Of a stretch of 64,000 bases of DNA, positions 43,269 through 51,786 are shown one piece after another. A program made the position numbers and the translations under genes. Each line of letters opens with the position of its first letter. The first letter of the stretch is position 1. The notes below the pieces were generated by a model that worked only from the letters and a program-made list of their open reading frames with translations, was not told the origin of the DNA and ran no database searches. Origin of the DNA: Desulfuromonadales bacterium (lineage in GTDB: Bacteria; Desulfobacterota; Desulfuromonadia; Desulfuromonadales; JAGXHI01); NCBI GenBank assembly GCA_024636295.1, contig JAGXHI010000020.1:1-64000 (forward strand), written 5' to 3'.

Positions 43269-43952
43269 ATGAAAAGCAGGATATTGATGATCGGGATGTT
43301 CGCCGTCCTCGCATTTTTTGCGGGCATGACGGCCGTGCACGCCGGAATGGTGACCTATCACCTGGATTTTGAGTACGCTGGAGAAGATGAGCCAAGGGGC
43401 GCCCCGCCCTGGCTGGTCGCTATTTTTGACGACGAGGGCACCCCGGGCAGCGTCAATCTGACTCTCGATGCGACCAATCTGGTGGATGATGAATTCGTGG
43501 GCGTCTGGTATTTCAATGTTGCGGAGGACTTCCTGCCCGAGGGACTGAATTTCGAGGCGGACCCCGCCAATGCAACCACCACGGATATCCGGATGGGCGA
43601 CAATCGATTCCGGGCCGGTCCCGATGGGTTTTTCGACATTGAATTCGACTTTCCGCAGGCCAGAGCCGATCGTTTCGGCACGGGAATGACCCTGAGGTAT
43701 ACGATTTTTGGGGACGAATTGATGGCAAGCAGTTTCGCCCCCGATCTTACCGATGCGACTCCTCCCGGCGGTTCTCCCGGGCCATTTTTCAGCGCCGCAC
43801 ACATTCAGGCTATCTGGCTTGAATCACAAGGTGCCGAGAGCAGTGGATGGGTTGCCGCGGATGCCGTGGTTCCCGAGCCCGCCACCATACTGCTGGTCGG
43901 TTCAGGGCTGGTCGGCCTCGGCCTCTTCGGCAGGAGAAAGAGCAAATCCTGA
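43269..43952 (+). CDS. PEP-CTERM exoprotein
   Basis: 227 residues from ATG 43269 (AAAAGGAGG 7 bp upstream). A signal peptide (LMIGMFAVLAFFAGMTAVHA) and a beta-rich body without cysteines end in the sorting signal VVPEPATILLVGSGLVGLGL followed by FGRRKSKS: PEP motif, membrane helix and Arg-rich tail. Exosortase (XrtA/EpsH type) cuts such proteins for placement at the surface or in extracellular polysaccharide. No exosortase gene is in the window. The body has no recognised domain. A sigma-54-type promoter and a strong terminator flank the gene, so it is monocistronic. Confidence 0.93.
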   Translation: MKSRILMIGMFAVLAFFAGMTAVHAGMVTYHLDFEYAGEDEPRGAPPWLVAIFDDEGTPGSVNLTLDATNLVDDEFVGVWYFNVAEDFLPEGLNFEADPANATTTDIRMGDNRFRAGPDGFFDIEFDFPQARADRFGTGMTLRYTIFGDELMASSFAPDLTDATPPGGSPGPFFSAAHIQAIWLESQGAESSGWVAADAVVPEPATILLVGSGLVGLGLFGRRKSKS

Positions 43953-43990
43953 TCTGGTCTCCAGGGACCATCGAAGACGACTCTTCAATG

Positions 43991-44020
43991 ACAAAACCCC
44001 GCTTTCAAGCGGGGTTTTGT
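43991..44020. terminator. Bidirectional terminator between PEP-CTERM and lrgB genes
   Basis: ACAAAACCCCGCTT / AAGCGGGGTTTTGT, 14-bp perfect arms with a 2-nt centre, followed by TATTTTC. Its symmetric A/T ends serve both convergent genes. Confidence 0.9.
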
Positions 44021-44047
44021 TATTTTCAGGCTTTCGGACCGACTGAA

Positions 44048-44743
44048 TCAACCGAAAATGGAGACGATCAGAGAGAGCAGGAAGGCGGTGATAAGTCCGT
44101 TCAGCCCAAAAGCAAGTCCCGAGATGACCCCGGCCATCCGGTTCTCCTCCAACATCCGGGCCGTTCCGATGCCGTGGGCGGAGGCGCCTACGGCCAACCC
44201 CATGGGTAGGGAATTTCTGATTCCGATGAGTCGGCAGAATTCCGGGCCGCAAATTGCGCCCAGGCATCCGGTCAGCACGACCAGTGCTGCAGTCAGTGGC
44301 GGTATGCCTCCTATTTTTTCAGCGATACTGATGGCGATGGGGGTGGTCACGGATTTGGGCGCGAGAGATAGAACGACCGGCGGGCTTCCCCCAAGGAGCC
44401 AGGCCAGGCCGCAGGCGCTGACAATGGAGGAAACGGAACTTGCGAAAATGCCTGCAAGTATGGGAAGCTTCCGTTGCATAATTTCCCGGCGTCGTGAATA
44501 AAGAGGGACCGCCAGAGCCACCACGGAGGGCCCCAGCAGGAAGAGGACGTATTTCCCTCCCTCCATGTAAGTCTCGTAAGGAATCCTTCCCAGCAACAGA
44601 ATAACAATGATCGAAGCGATCGACAGAGCCACGGGGTTGAAGAAGATGCGTCCAGTCCGCTGGTATGTTTTCTGGGCCAGAGCATAAACGCCAAGGGTCA
44701 GGCCGGCACCGAACAGAGGGGAGCTCAGCAGTTCATTCCACAT
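44048..44743 (-). CDS. lrgB: LrgB-family membrane protein
   Basis: 231 residues from ATG 44743, overlapping the lrgA stop by 11 bp. About eight membrane helices; SLAPKSVTTPIAISIAEKIG and LPMGLAVGASAHGIGTARML are the LrgB/CidB/YohK family motifs. LrgAB and CidAB are paired holin-like/antiholin-like membrane proteins linked to autolysis and to export of pyruvate or glycolate under overflow conditions. The role in this organism is not known. Confidence 0.92.
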   Translation of the reverse strand: MWNELLSSPLFGAGLTLGVYALAQKTYQRTGRIFFNPVALSIASIIVILLLGRIPYETYMEGGKYVLFLLGPSVVALAVPLYSRRREIMQRKLPILAGIFASSVSSIVSACGLAWLLGGSPPVVLSLAPKSVTTPIAISIAEKIGGIPPLTAALVVLTGCLGAICGPEFCRLIGIRNSLPMGLAVGASAHGIGTARMLEENRMAGVISGLAFGLNGLITAFLLSLIVSIFG

Positions 44744-45089
44744 CGGAGGACTCCTCTTTGAAATCCAGCCTCTCCGCAACCCATCCGGTAACCGCCATCA
44801 CCACGAAAGTGCTGATGAAAGTCGCCCCTACGATGGGAAGCCATTCCCGACCGATGAGCTCAAAATAGATCATGACGCCAACCCCCGCCGGAACGAAAAA
44901 AAGGGCAAGGTGAGACAGAAGCAGTTCGGAGGCATCTTCAACCCATTCCGCCCTGATCAACCCGGCGACCAGTGATGCCAGGAGCAGGCCCATTCCAATG
45001 ACATTGCCAGGGATCGGAATTTTCAGCCCCCTGGAAATCGTTTCCCCCAGAAATTGGAAAAATAGAAGCAACGCAAAACCTCGAACCAT
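44733..45089 (-). CDS. lrgA: LrgA/CidA holin-like membrane protein
   Basis: 118 residues with four membrane helices. FLGETISRGLKIPIPGNVIG and LLLSHLALFFVPAGVGVMIY are characteristic of LrgA/CidA (YohJ) proteins. The gene overlaps lrgB by 11 bp and is 10 bp after the TPR protein gene, so the three are probably co-transcribed. Confidence 0.92.
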   Translation of the reverse strand: MVRGFALLLFFQFLGETISRGLKIPIPGNVIGMGLLLASLVAGLIRAEWVEDASELLLSHLALFFVPAGVGVMIYFELIGREWLPIVGATFISTFVVMAVTGWVAERLDFKEESSDVE

Positions 45090-45099
45090 CCTTCCCTCT

Positions 45100-45891
45100 C
45101 TACTGCGACAATTCTGATTTCAGACCTTCGACCACCGCGGCCACCTCCCCTCGGATGTCCGCGGCCCCTGGTGATTTCTCCCGCTCCAGGAATTCTTCGA
45201 ACGACGCGAGGGCTTCACGGGGATTTTCCCTGTCGAGACGGATGTTTCCCAGGGTCAGATAGGCGAAGGTGAAATCCGGATCAAGCCGCAGGGTCTCGCG
45301 GCATTCCCGCTCAGCGGATTCCAATTCCCCCGCATCGTAATACATCTCCGCCAGATTGTAATGCCCCTGGGGATCGTCCGGGTCGAGCTGGATTACCCGG
45401 CGGAAACTGGAAAGCGCCTCCTTTTCATTTCCCATGACAACCTGGACATCCCCCATGCAATTGAGGGCGAAGGGAGAGTCGGGTTCGAGCTCCAGCGCCT
45501 TTCGATAACATTCCCTGGCCTCTTCCATACTTTCCCGATGGAAATGCACAAGCCCGAGGCTGACCCACGCATCCGCCTGTTTCTCATCCTTTTCCAGGAT
45601 TTCGCGATACCATTTCCTGGCCTCTTCCGACTTCCCCTCCTCGAAGCAGGCATCGCCGAGTGCATAGAGAATTTCCAGATTGTCCGGATCCAGTTCCCGC
45701 GCCCGTGTGAAGGACTCCACCGCGGCGGGGAGATTCCCTTCCTCGGAAAGAGCCTCTCCCAGGAGGAGATGAATTTCCGGCTCCCGGGGTGTGATCCCGG
45801 CAGCTTTTCGAAACATTCGAATGGCGGCGGAGAACTCCCCGGCCTCCATGGCATTTCGTCCCTGGGTCAGAATACGTTCGAGTTCCTGCAT
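45100..45891 (-). CDS. TPR-repeat protein
   Basis: 263 residues made almost entirely of 34-residue tetratricopeptide units, about seven, e.g. AIRMFRKAAGITPREPEIHL, ALGDACFEEGKSEEARKWYR, ALNCMGDVQVVMGNEKEALS and GHYNLAEMYYDAGELESAER. No signal peptide. TPR proteins form scaffolds for protein assembly; the partner cannot be inferred. AAGGAG precedes the ATG. It lies immediately upstream of lrgAB. Confidence 0.85.
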   Translation of the reverse strand: MQELERILTQGRNAMEAGEFSAAIRMFRKAAGITPREPEIHLLLGEALSEEGNLPAAVESFTRARELDPDNLEILYALGDACFEEGKSEEARKWYREILEKDEKQADAWVSLGLVHFHRESMEEARECYRKALELEPDSPFALNCMGDVQVVMGNEKEALSSFRRVIQLDPDDPQGHYNLAEMYYDAGELESAERECRETLRLDPDFTFAYLTLGNIRLDRENPREALASFEEFLEREKSPGAADIRGEVAAVVEGLKSELSQ

Positions 45892-45960
45892 TTTTCGGCT
45901 CCTTGGGGTCAGAACCCCGGGTTTTCATGAAAATCAGTGAGATTTGATGATTGATAATAT

Positions 45961-47259
45961 CTAGGATGAAAAACATTCAAGCGATTCAAGGGCTTCCAGA
46001 AGACCCCAGGGGGATGTTTCAATTTTTTTCACCGGAACACCGAGTTCCCGTTCCAGATCGGTCAGGCTGATATCATCCAGAAAAAGATCTTCCCCTTCCC
46101 GGAGAACCACGTCCGGCACCAGGAGAAATTTCCCGAGGGTTTGCCCTTTCAGCCGACCAATGACGTCTTTCCCGGTAAGAAGACCGGTGACCGAGACATG
46201 GCCGCCAAAAAATTTATTCGGAACCGGATAGAGGTTGATCCTGACCCCGGTTCGCGATGAGAGAGCATCGACGAACCGCTCCAGTTCCTCGGCGGAAGAT
46301 TGTCCGGTGAAGGAGGAGACTTCAGGGCAATCCAGAAGTCTGGCCGCCTCCAGAACCTCATCCGCCTCGGACCGGAATCTGGGTATGATGCCGACGCCGT
46401 TTTCCAGTTGGGGATAATTTTCATATTCCTTCGGCGAAGGAAAATCCCACCCGGCGATCAGGTAAAGTTCGTCTGCGGCGAATACGAATCTCGATTCTGC
46501 CGTTCGAAGGGAATCCTCTTGAAACCTTCTGATCATCTCCAGAACGTTCCTCGCTTCCTCGCGGGTCGGCGGCTTAAGCTGCGGCAGGCGCTGTCGGTAG
46601 CCGGTCAGCCCGACAGGAACGATTGCCAGCGACCGAACACCGGGATAGAGCTGTTTGAGATCCCCAAGGGAGCGCTCCATTTCTGGTCCGTCATTGTAAC
46701 CGGGGCAGAGAACAATCTGAGTGTGAATTTCGATCCCTTCTGAAGTCAGTCTCTCAAGCAGCTGAAGGATGGGCGGCCCTCTGCGGCCGATCATTCTCTC
46801 TCGCAGTTCCTCATTGGTCGCGTGGACCGACACATAAAGTGGCGAAAGGCGTTGCTCGATAATCCTCTGAATGTCCTGTTCGTCGATGTTGGTCAGGGTC
46901 AGATAGGCGCCGTACAGATAGGAATATCTGAAATCTTCATCCTTGATGTAGAGAGAGGAACGCATCCCCCTGGGGAGTTGATGGACGAAACAGAAAATGC
47001 AGTTGTTCCCGCACTGGGCGGGCTCGGGATGTTCCAGTTGAAGACCGAGGGGTTCAAAGGCATCTTTTTCCAGTTCGAGATCCCAGAGATCTCCGTTTTT
47101 TTTAAGGATTTCGAGAAGCAGCTCTTCATCGCCGCCATAAATATGATAATCGACCAGATCTCGAATCGAGTGCCCATTGATGCGCAGAAGAACATCCCCC
47201 ATTTCCAGATCGAGTTCTTCGGCAATGCTGCCGGATTCCACGGCAGTGATTTTAAGCAT
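45961..47259 (-). CDS. DUF512 radical-SAM protein with N-terminal PDZ domain
   Basis: 432 residues. Residues 1-60 form a PDZ-like domain (SGSIAEELDLEMGDVLLRIN). A radical-SAM-like CxxxCxxC cluster site follows at C83/C87/C90 (CGNNCIFCFVHQLP), then YLTLTNIDEQDIQRIIEQRL and the DUF512 C-terminal domain. This protein family is conserved in Clostridia and Deltaproteobacteria; its reaction is unknown. GGAG precedes the ATG. It stands 70 bp from the TPR gene and ~250 bp from hfq, downstream in the same direction. Confidence 0.88.
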   Translation of the reverse strand: MLKITAVESGSIAEELDLEMGDVLLRINGHSIRDLVDYHIYGGDEELLLEILKKNGDLWDLELEKDAFEPLGLQLEHPEPAQCGNNCIFCFVHQLPRGMRSSLYIKDEDFRYSYLYGAYLTLTNIDEQDIQRIIEQRLSPLYVSVHATNEELRERMIGRRGPPILQLLERLTSEGIEIHTQIVLCPGYNDGPEMERSLGDLKQLYPGVRSLAIVPVGLTGYRQRLPQLKPPTREEARNVLEMIRRFQEDSLRTAESRFVFAADELYLIAGWDFPSPKEYENYPQLENGVGIIPRFRSEADEVLEAARLLDCPEVSSFTGQSSAEELERFVDALSSRTGVRINLYPVPNKFFGGHVSVTGLLTGKDVIGRLKGQTLGKFLLVPDVVLREGEDLFLDDISLTDLERELGVPVKKIETSPWGLLEALESLECFSS

Positions 47260-47425
47260 GAAGGTTACTCCGAATATCTTCGTCTCGAAATCAGCCGCGC
47301 AAAGAGGCCTTCCGGAAACAAGAGACTGCCGGGAAAATTCGTGTGCACGTCATTCTAGCGTATACCCGGAAAAAAGAATAGCGGCCGAAGAGCCTTGTTT
47401 TCTCAGGAGAAAACCATACAGCAGC

Positions 47426-47479
47426 GAAAAATCAAAGGCCCCGTGGAGGTATGCTACGCCTCCGTGCGGGGCCTTTGAT
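47426..47479 (-). terminator. Terminator after hfq
   Basis: Minus strand ATCAAAGGCCCCG ... CGGGGCCTTTGAT, a 13-bp perfect outer stem with an inner GGAGG/CCTCC stem, followed by TTTTTCGC. It lies 34 bp past the hfq stop codon and separates hfq from the DUF512 gene. Confidence 0.85.
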
Positions 47480-47512
47480 GCTTTTCGAGCAGGTCTGTCC
47501 GGGACTAAGCGC

Positions 47513-47746
47513 TCAGTCCCTGCTTCCGTGGAGCCGGAAGGAACCGTCGGTCGAGGTTATGGAAGATATGGCATGCTTGTACAGGAGGATATCGCCGCTG
47601 CTTTCGATAAGAAGGCAGAAGCTGTCGAACGATTTGATATAACCCTCCAGTTTTTCACCTGACATCATCATTACGGTAACCCGAACCCGTTCTTTTCGTG
47701 CTTGATTAAGGTACTGATCCTGAATGTTAAATGGGGTCTTCGCCAT
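47513..47746 (-). CDS. hfq: RNA chaperone Hfq
   Basis: 77 residues from ATG 47746 (AAAAGGAGCGG upstream). The Sm1 motif (NIQDQYLNQARKERVRVTVM, SGEKLEGYIKSFDSFCLLIE) and Sm2 motif (LLYKHAISSI, the KH pair of the U-binding site) are complete; the C-terminal tail is short. Hfq is a ring-shaped hexamer that pairs small RNAs with mRNAs. The gene is 13 bp after miaA, the usual order mutL-miaA-hfq. Confidence 0.96.
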   Translation of the reverse strand: MAKTPFNIQDQYLNQARKERVRVTVMMMSGEKLEGYIKSFDSFCLLIESSGDILLYKHAISSITSTDGSFRLHGSRD

Positions 47747-47759
47747 AAGCCGCTCCTTT

Positions 47760-48701
47760 TTACTCAGCATAAAATTTTTCAATTAACTTTTGGATTGTAT
47801 CAGACTCTCGCAGGTAATCAACCCAAATAATGGAGTCATCCCGGCGAAACCATGTCATCTGCCGTTTTGCGTATCGACGGGTATTGCGCTGGATGAGAGC
47901 CGCCGTTTCCTCAACCGATGCTTTCCCCCGAAAAAGGTCACTACATTCACGGTAACCGATCGTCCGCAGGGCTTTTATTTCGGGAGAATACTGCTGAAGG
48001 AGGTATCGGGCTTCCTCCAGAAGGCCTGCAGCAATCATGCTCTCGACGCGGCAGTCGATCCGGTTGTAAAGTTCATCACGGTCTATTGTCAGCCCTATTT
48101 TCAGGGTCCGGAATGGCCGGTCGGAAAAGGCATGTTCCCGCTGAAGTTCTGAAAGCCGCCTTCCGGTTCTGCGAAAAATTTCAAGTCCCCGGACAATACG
48201 GACGCGGTCCCCTGCAGGAAGACGTGCGGCCAGCTCAGGGTCGACCTCGGAAAGCATCCGGTGAAGAACACGAGGCTCTCCTTCCGCCTCAATTTCCTCA
48301 AAGGCCGATCGTAGCGCCTTGTCCGCCCCGGGAGCCGGGAGGAGCCCTTCCGTGAGAGTCTGAAGGTAGAATCCGGTGCCCCCGACCACGAGGGGATGTC
48401 TGCCCCGCACCTGAATATCTTCGACGGCTTTGCGGCCCAGGAAGCCAAAATCTGCCGCGGTGAATTCCTCGTCGGGATTTACAATGTCGACCAGATGGTG
48501 GGGAACCCTGTGGCGCTCCTCCATTGTCGCCTTGGCGGTGCCGATATCCATCTTCCGGTAAACCTGTCTTGAATCGGCGGAGATGATTTCAAGCCCGAGA
48601 TTTTCGGCAAGCTGCAGGGCCAGATCAGATTTTCCGGAAGCCGTCGGTCCGCAGATAATTGCCAGGGAGGGTCTGTCCCGTCCCTTTTCGCCGCATTCCA
48701 T
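47760..48701 (-). CDS. miaA: tRNA dimethylallyltransferase
   Basis: 313 residues. P-loop GPTASGKSDLALQLA (~18-32), IISADSRQVYRKMDIGTAKA, HHLVDIVNPDEEFTAADF and VVGGTGFYLQTLTEGLLP are the MiaA signatures. It adds a dimethylallyl group to A37 of tRNAs reading U-starting codons. Its start overlaps the mutL stop by one base (TGATG), so the two are translationally coupled. Confidence 0.96.
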   Translation of the reverse strand: MECGEKGRDRPSLAIICGPTASGKSDLALQLAENLGLEIISADSRQVYRKMDIGTAKATMEERHRVPHHLVDIVNPDEEFTAADFGFLGRKAVEDIQVRGRHPLVVGGTGFYLQTLTEGLLPAPGADKALRSAFEEIEAEGEPRVLHRMLSEVDPELAARLPAGDRVRIVRGLEIFRRTGRRLSELQREHAFSDRPFRTLKIGLTIDRDELYNRIDCRVESMIAAGLLEEARYLLQQYSPEIKALRTIGYRECSDLFRGKASVEETAALIQRNTRRYAKRQMTWFRRDDSIIWVDYLRESDTIQKLIEKFYAE

Positions 48702-50548
48702 CAGGTCCTCTTGAACATCCGTTCAATCTCCGACAACGTCAATCTCTTCATAACAGGTCTTCCGTGAGGGCAGTGCGCATTGAAATCGACTTTGTCCATG
48801 TCGGAAAGAAGCGTCTTTATTTCGGGATCGGACAAACCGCGATTGGCGCGGATGACTGAATGACAGGCCAGAACCGCCAGAAAATCGTCCAGAGCCTCCT
48901 CTATAAGGGAGCTTTTTCCGATGGCCGCCAGCTCGGAAGCCACATCCCGAAGCAGTCTCTCTGCGGAAGCGTCCCCCAGAAGGCGGGGCACGCTCTTGAG
49001 AACGTAGGTTCTCCCTCCGAAGGGCTCCAGCTCGAATCCGAATCGCTCCAGTCGCCCGAGGTTTTCCTCCAGAAGCGCAGCCTCGCGAAAATCAAATTCC
49101 ACCGTAACAGGAAAAAGCAGGGCCTGAGACTCCACTCCCCCCTTTCTGTACTGGTTCCTGAGGCGTTCGAAGCCGATCCGCTCATGGGCCGCATGCTGAT
49201 CGATGAGCAGCAGGTCGTCCCCATCCTGACAGAGCAGATAGCTGCGCCGATATTGGCCGATAACAGCCAGTGAGGAGAACAATCCCGGTGGCACCTTCTC
49301 CGCCTTTCCCTCCACCTTTGGCGGCTCTGAAAAAGCCGGAGAAACGATGGTCCGATGTCGTGGAGAATCGGAAATGTCCGGGAGAGTCGCCGCATACTTC
49401 TCCAGAGTTTCCCGAACCCGCTGCGTTTGCCGCTCTCCCTGCACATCGGGCGGCGAATCACTCACTCTGGTCCCGAAGAGTAATTCGGGGTCGGCTGCCG
49501 CGAGGGGTCTCTCCTGCCGGGCAGAGGTTTCGGGGCGAGGAACGGAAACAGGCCTCCCGGCCTTCAGAAGGTTTCGTATACTCCCTGCGATGAAGTCATG
49601 AACCATGTTCTGGTTTCGGAAACGGACCTCGTGCTTGGTGGGATGTACATTGAAGTCGACCAGAGATGGGTCCATTTCCAGATAGAGGACTGCCACCGGA
49701 TATCTTCCACGGGGAAGAAGATGACGATAGGCTTCAACAATGGCGTGCTGGACGAGTCGGTCACGAATGTACCGACCGTTGATGAAGGTGTATGCGGACC
49801 CGAAGGTCGAGCGGCTAAGATCGGGACGCGACACATAACCCTGAAGATTCAGATCTTCCGGACCGGACGATTCGATGGGAAGAAGGTCTTTCAGAATGGG
49901 TCTGCCCAGTAAAGCCCCGATCCTCTCTTTCAAATTGCGATGCCTGTATGCCTCAAGCATGGAGCGACCGTTCTGAACCAAACGCAGATGCACATCCGGG
50001 CGGCCGAGGGCCACACGAGTCACGACATCCCCGACATGGCCCAGTTCGGTCTGATCCCGGCGAAGAAATTTCCGTCGACCGGGAGTGTTGAAAAAAAGGT
50101 CCCGAACCTCGATAGTGGTGCCCGGTGGCATGCCCGCTGCGCCGGCCTTGCGTACAGTACCCCCTTCCAGAACAATTTCCCATCCTTCGTCGCTTTCCCG
50201 CGTTCTGCTTCGAAGGACCATTCGGGAGATCGCCGCTATGGAAGGAAGGGCTTCCCCACGAAAGCCAAGACTCCGAAGACGGAAAAGATCCTCTTCCGAA
50301 GAGATCTTTGAGGTGGCGTGCCGTTCCAGGCAGAGAAAGAGGTCATCACGGTTCATTCCCTCCCCATCGTCCATGATCCGGATCATCCGCTTTCCGCCGC
50401 TCGAGACCTCGATCTGGATTTCTCCCGCGCCGGCATCCAGTGAATTTTCAAGCAGTTCCTTTACGACCGATGCTGGACGTTCAACGACCTCTCCGGCGGC
50501 GATCTGATTGCAGAGAGTTTCGGGGAGAATATGAATTTTCTGTTTCAT
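48701..50548 (-). CDS. mutL: DNA mismatch repair protein MutL
   Basis: 615 residues. GHKL ATPase motifs: AAGEVVERPASVVKELLENS, IMDDGEGMNRDDLFLCLERH, LGFRGEALPSIAAIS. A linker rich in Pro/Arg (~340-400) precedes the C-terminal domain, which contains LIDQHAAHERIGFERLR (~448), i.e. the DQHA(x)2E(x)4E endonuclease motif, so this MutL probably nicks DNA itself as in bacteria lacking MutH. First gene of mutL-miaA-hfq; ~120 bp upstream lies copy 2 of the MITE-like repeat. Confidence 0.96.
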   Translation of the reverse strand: MKQKIHILPETLCNQIAAGEVVERPASVVKELLENSLDAGAGEIQIEVSSGGKRMIRIMDDGEGMNRDDLFLCLERHATSKISSEEDLFRLRSLGFRGEALPSIAAISRMVLRSRTRESDEGWEIVLEGGTVRKAGAAGMPPGTTIEVRDLFFNTPGRRKFLRRDQTELGHVGDVVTRVALGRPDVHLRLVQNGRSMLEAYRHRNLKERIGALLGRPILKDLLPIESSGPEDLNLQGYVSRPDLSRSTFGSAYTFINGRYIRDRLVQHAIVEAYRHLLPRGRYPVAVLYLEMDPSLVDFNVHPTKHEVRFRNQNMVHDFIAGSIRNLLKAGRPVSVPRPETSARQERPLAAADPELLFGTRVSDSPPDVQGERQTQRVRETLEKYAATLPDISDSPRHRTIVSPAFSEPPKVEGKAEKVPPGLFSSLAVIGQYRRSYLLCQDGDDLLLIDQHAAHERIGFERLRNQYRKGGVESQALLFPVTVEFDFREAALLEENLGRLERFGFELEPFGGRTYVLKSVPRLLGDASAERLLRDVASELAAIGKSSLIEEALDDFLAVLACHSVIRANRGLSDPEIKTLLSDMDKVDFNAHCPHGRPVMKRLTLSEIERMFKRT

Positions 50549-50669
50549 CCCCTTCCTTTCAAAAGCAGAACGGCCGGACTTGCCGACCGTCGAGGAATTA
50601 TATAATTCTGAATCGATTTCAGGTGATTCTGTCGTTAAGAGAACGATTCCCCTGGGTGAAGCCGTGAAT

Positions 50670-50847
50670 TAGTGCCGGTCCGGGAACCCCGTGAAGCCCA
50701 AATGCAGTTTTCGATCTGGAAACGAGCAATCTTTCGCAAGATCAAGGAAATCAAGGATTTGAGCGGAGGCGTAGCACTTTACGCCGCACAATCAAATCCG
50801 CGGGTTGACGCAGAGATTGCGGAAAAGGACCGTTTCCGGACGAAAAC
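50670..50847. repeat. MITE-like repeat, copy 2 (first copy at 19903-20080)
   Basis: 178 bp, colinear with the copy near 20 kb, about 13 differences, no gaps, same orientation. Left end AATTAGTGCCGGTCCGGGAA and right end CGTTTCCGGACGAAAACGAG form imperfect inverted repeats. As in copy 1, the right edge abuts (within 3 bp) the stop codon of a minus-strand gene, here the ExeA-like ATPase (stop at 50853-50851). Confidence 0.75.
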
Positions 50848-50850
50848 GAG

Positions 50851-51756
50851 TTACATTTTCTGCTCGAGACGATCAAGCATGCTTTCGATTTCATCCAGGT
50901 CTGAATCGTCCGATTCTGGAAAATCCGCACCGCCCATGGGCTCCCGGAAAAGACCCAGGTCGCCGGCCACGCTGTGGACGATCCGTGCGTCTACGTGGTC
51001 GTTCTTCTGCATATAGGCTTCGAAAAGACAATTATCGCACATGGTGTTGATCAGACGGGCCACCCCTCCTGCATAATAATGAATGAGAGGGACCGCTTCG
51101 GGGGCGAAGAGCATCTTTTTGGCGCGTGCCACCTTCAACCGGTGCTTGATATAGGATGCTGCGGTTTTGGGGGTGAAGGAATGCAGATGATATTTGACCG
51201 CCACCCTCTGCGCCAGGGGCTCATCCAGCCTGAGACAATCCTCCATTTCCGAAAGACCGAAAAAAACGACATTCAAAAGCTTCTTTCCTGGGATTTCCAG
51301 GTTGAGAAGCCCCCGGAATTCCTCCATCAGCTCCCGTGACTGCAACATCTGTGCTTCATCAATCAGAACAACGGCTTTCCGGCCCGATTTTTCGATTTCA
51401 AGAAGTCGGTCATAGAGTTGATTAAGCAGGAGGAGTCGGTCAGACGCAGGCGATTCCACCCCCAACTGCATGGCGATCCTGGTGAGGATCCACTCGGTTG
51501 TAATACCGGAGTGAACCATGACCAGCAGGGAAGATTCGTATTTATCCTCCGTGAGGTTGGCAAGCATTTTCCGGGCGAGGGTCGTTTTTCCGGTGCCCAC
51601 GCCGCCCACCAGAACAGCGAGCCCCTTGTTTGAGTCCACCGCATACATCAGCCTAAGGAGAGCCTGGCTGTGCTGCTCGCTGTCGAAGTAGAATCTGGCA
51701 TCAGGAGCATTGGAAAAAGGTTCCCGATCCAGTGCGAAATATTCAAGGTAACTCAT
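50851..51756 (-). CDS. ExeA/GspA-like AAA ATPase
   Basis: 301 residues. MSYLEYFALDREPFSNAPDA is the typical start of ExeA-type ATPases; Walker A is VGGVGTGKTTLARKML (~50-65), Walker B is VVLIDEAQML (~133), then LLNLEIPGKKLLNVVFFGLS and a C-terminal AAA lid. Unlike Aeromonas ExeA it has no peptidoglycan-binding domain. Related ATPases help secretin assembly, exopolysaccharide export or transposition. GGGAGG precedes the ATG. It lies 30 bp after the acidic TPR protein gene, and the two are likely partners. Confidence 0.85.
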   Translation of the reverse strand: MSYLEYFALDREPFSNAPDARFYFDSEQHSQALLRLMYAVDSNKGLAVLVGGVGTGKTTLARKMLANLTEDKYESSLLVMVHSGITTEWILTRIAMQLGVESPASDRLLLLNQLYDRLLEIEKSGRKAVVLIDEAQMLQSRELMEEFRGLLNLEIPGKKLLNVVFFGLSEMEDCLRLDEPLAQRVAVKYHLHSFTPKTAASYIKHRLKVARAKKMLFAPEAVPLIHYYAGGVARLINTMCDNCLFEAYMQKNDHVDARIVHSVAGDLGLFREPMGGADFPESDDSDLDEIESMLDRLEQKM

Positions 51757-51786
51757 TGTTCCTCCCGGAGGTGATCAACGATTCTG

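Noticed and set aside
50672..51016. Open frame starting in repeat copy 2
   Set aside because: The same frame in copy 1 is interrupted by TGA, and the frame runs antisense into the ATPase gene, so the repeat is not coding. Selenocysteine at that TGA was considered and rejected because copy 2 has TGG and there is no cofactor-type motif.
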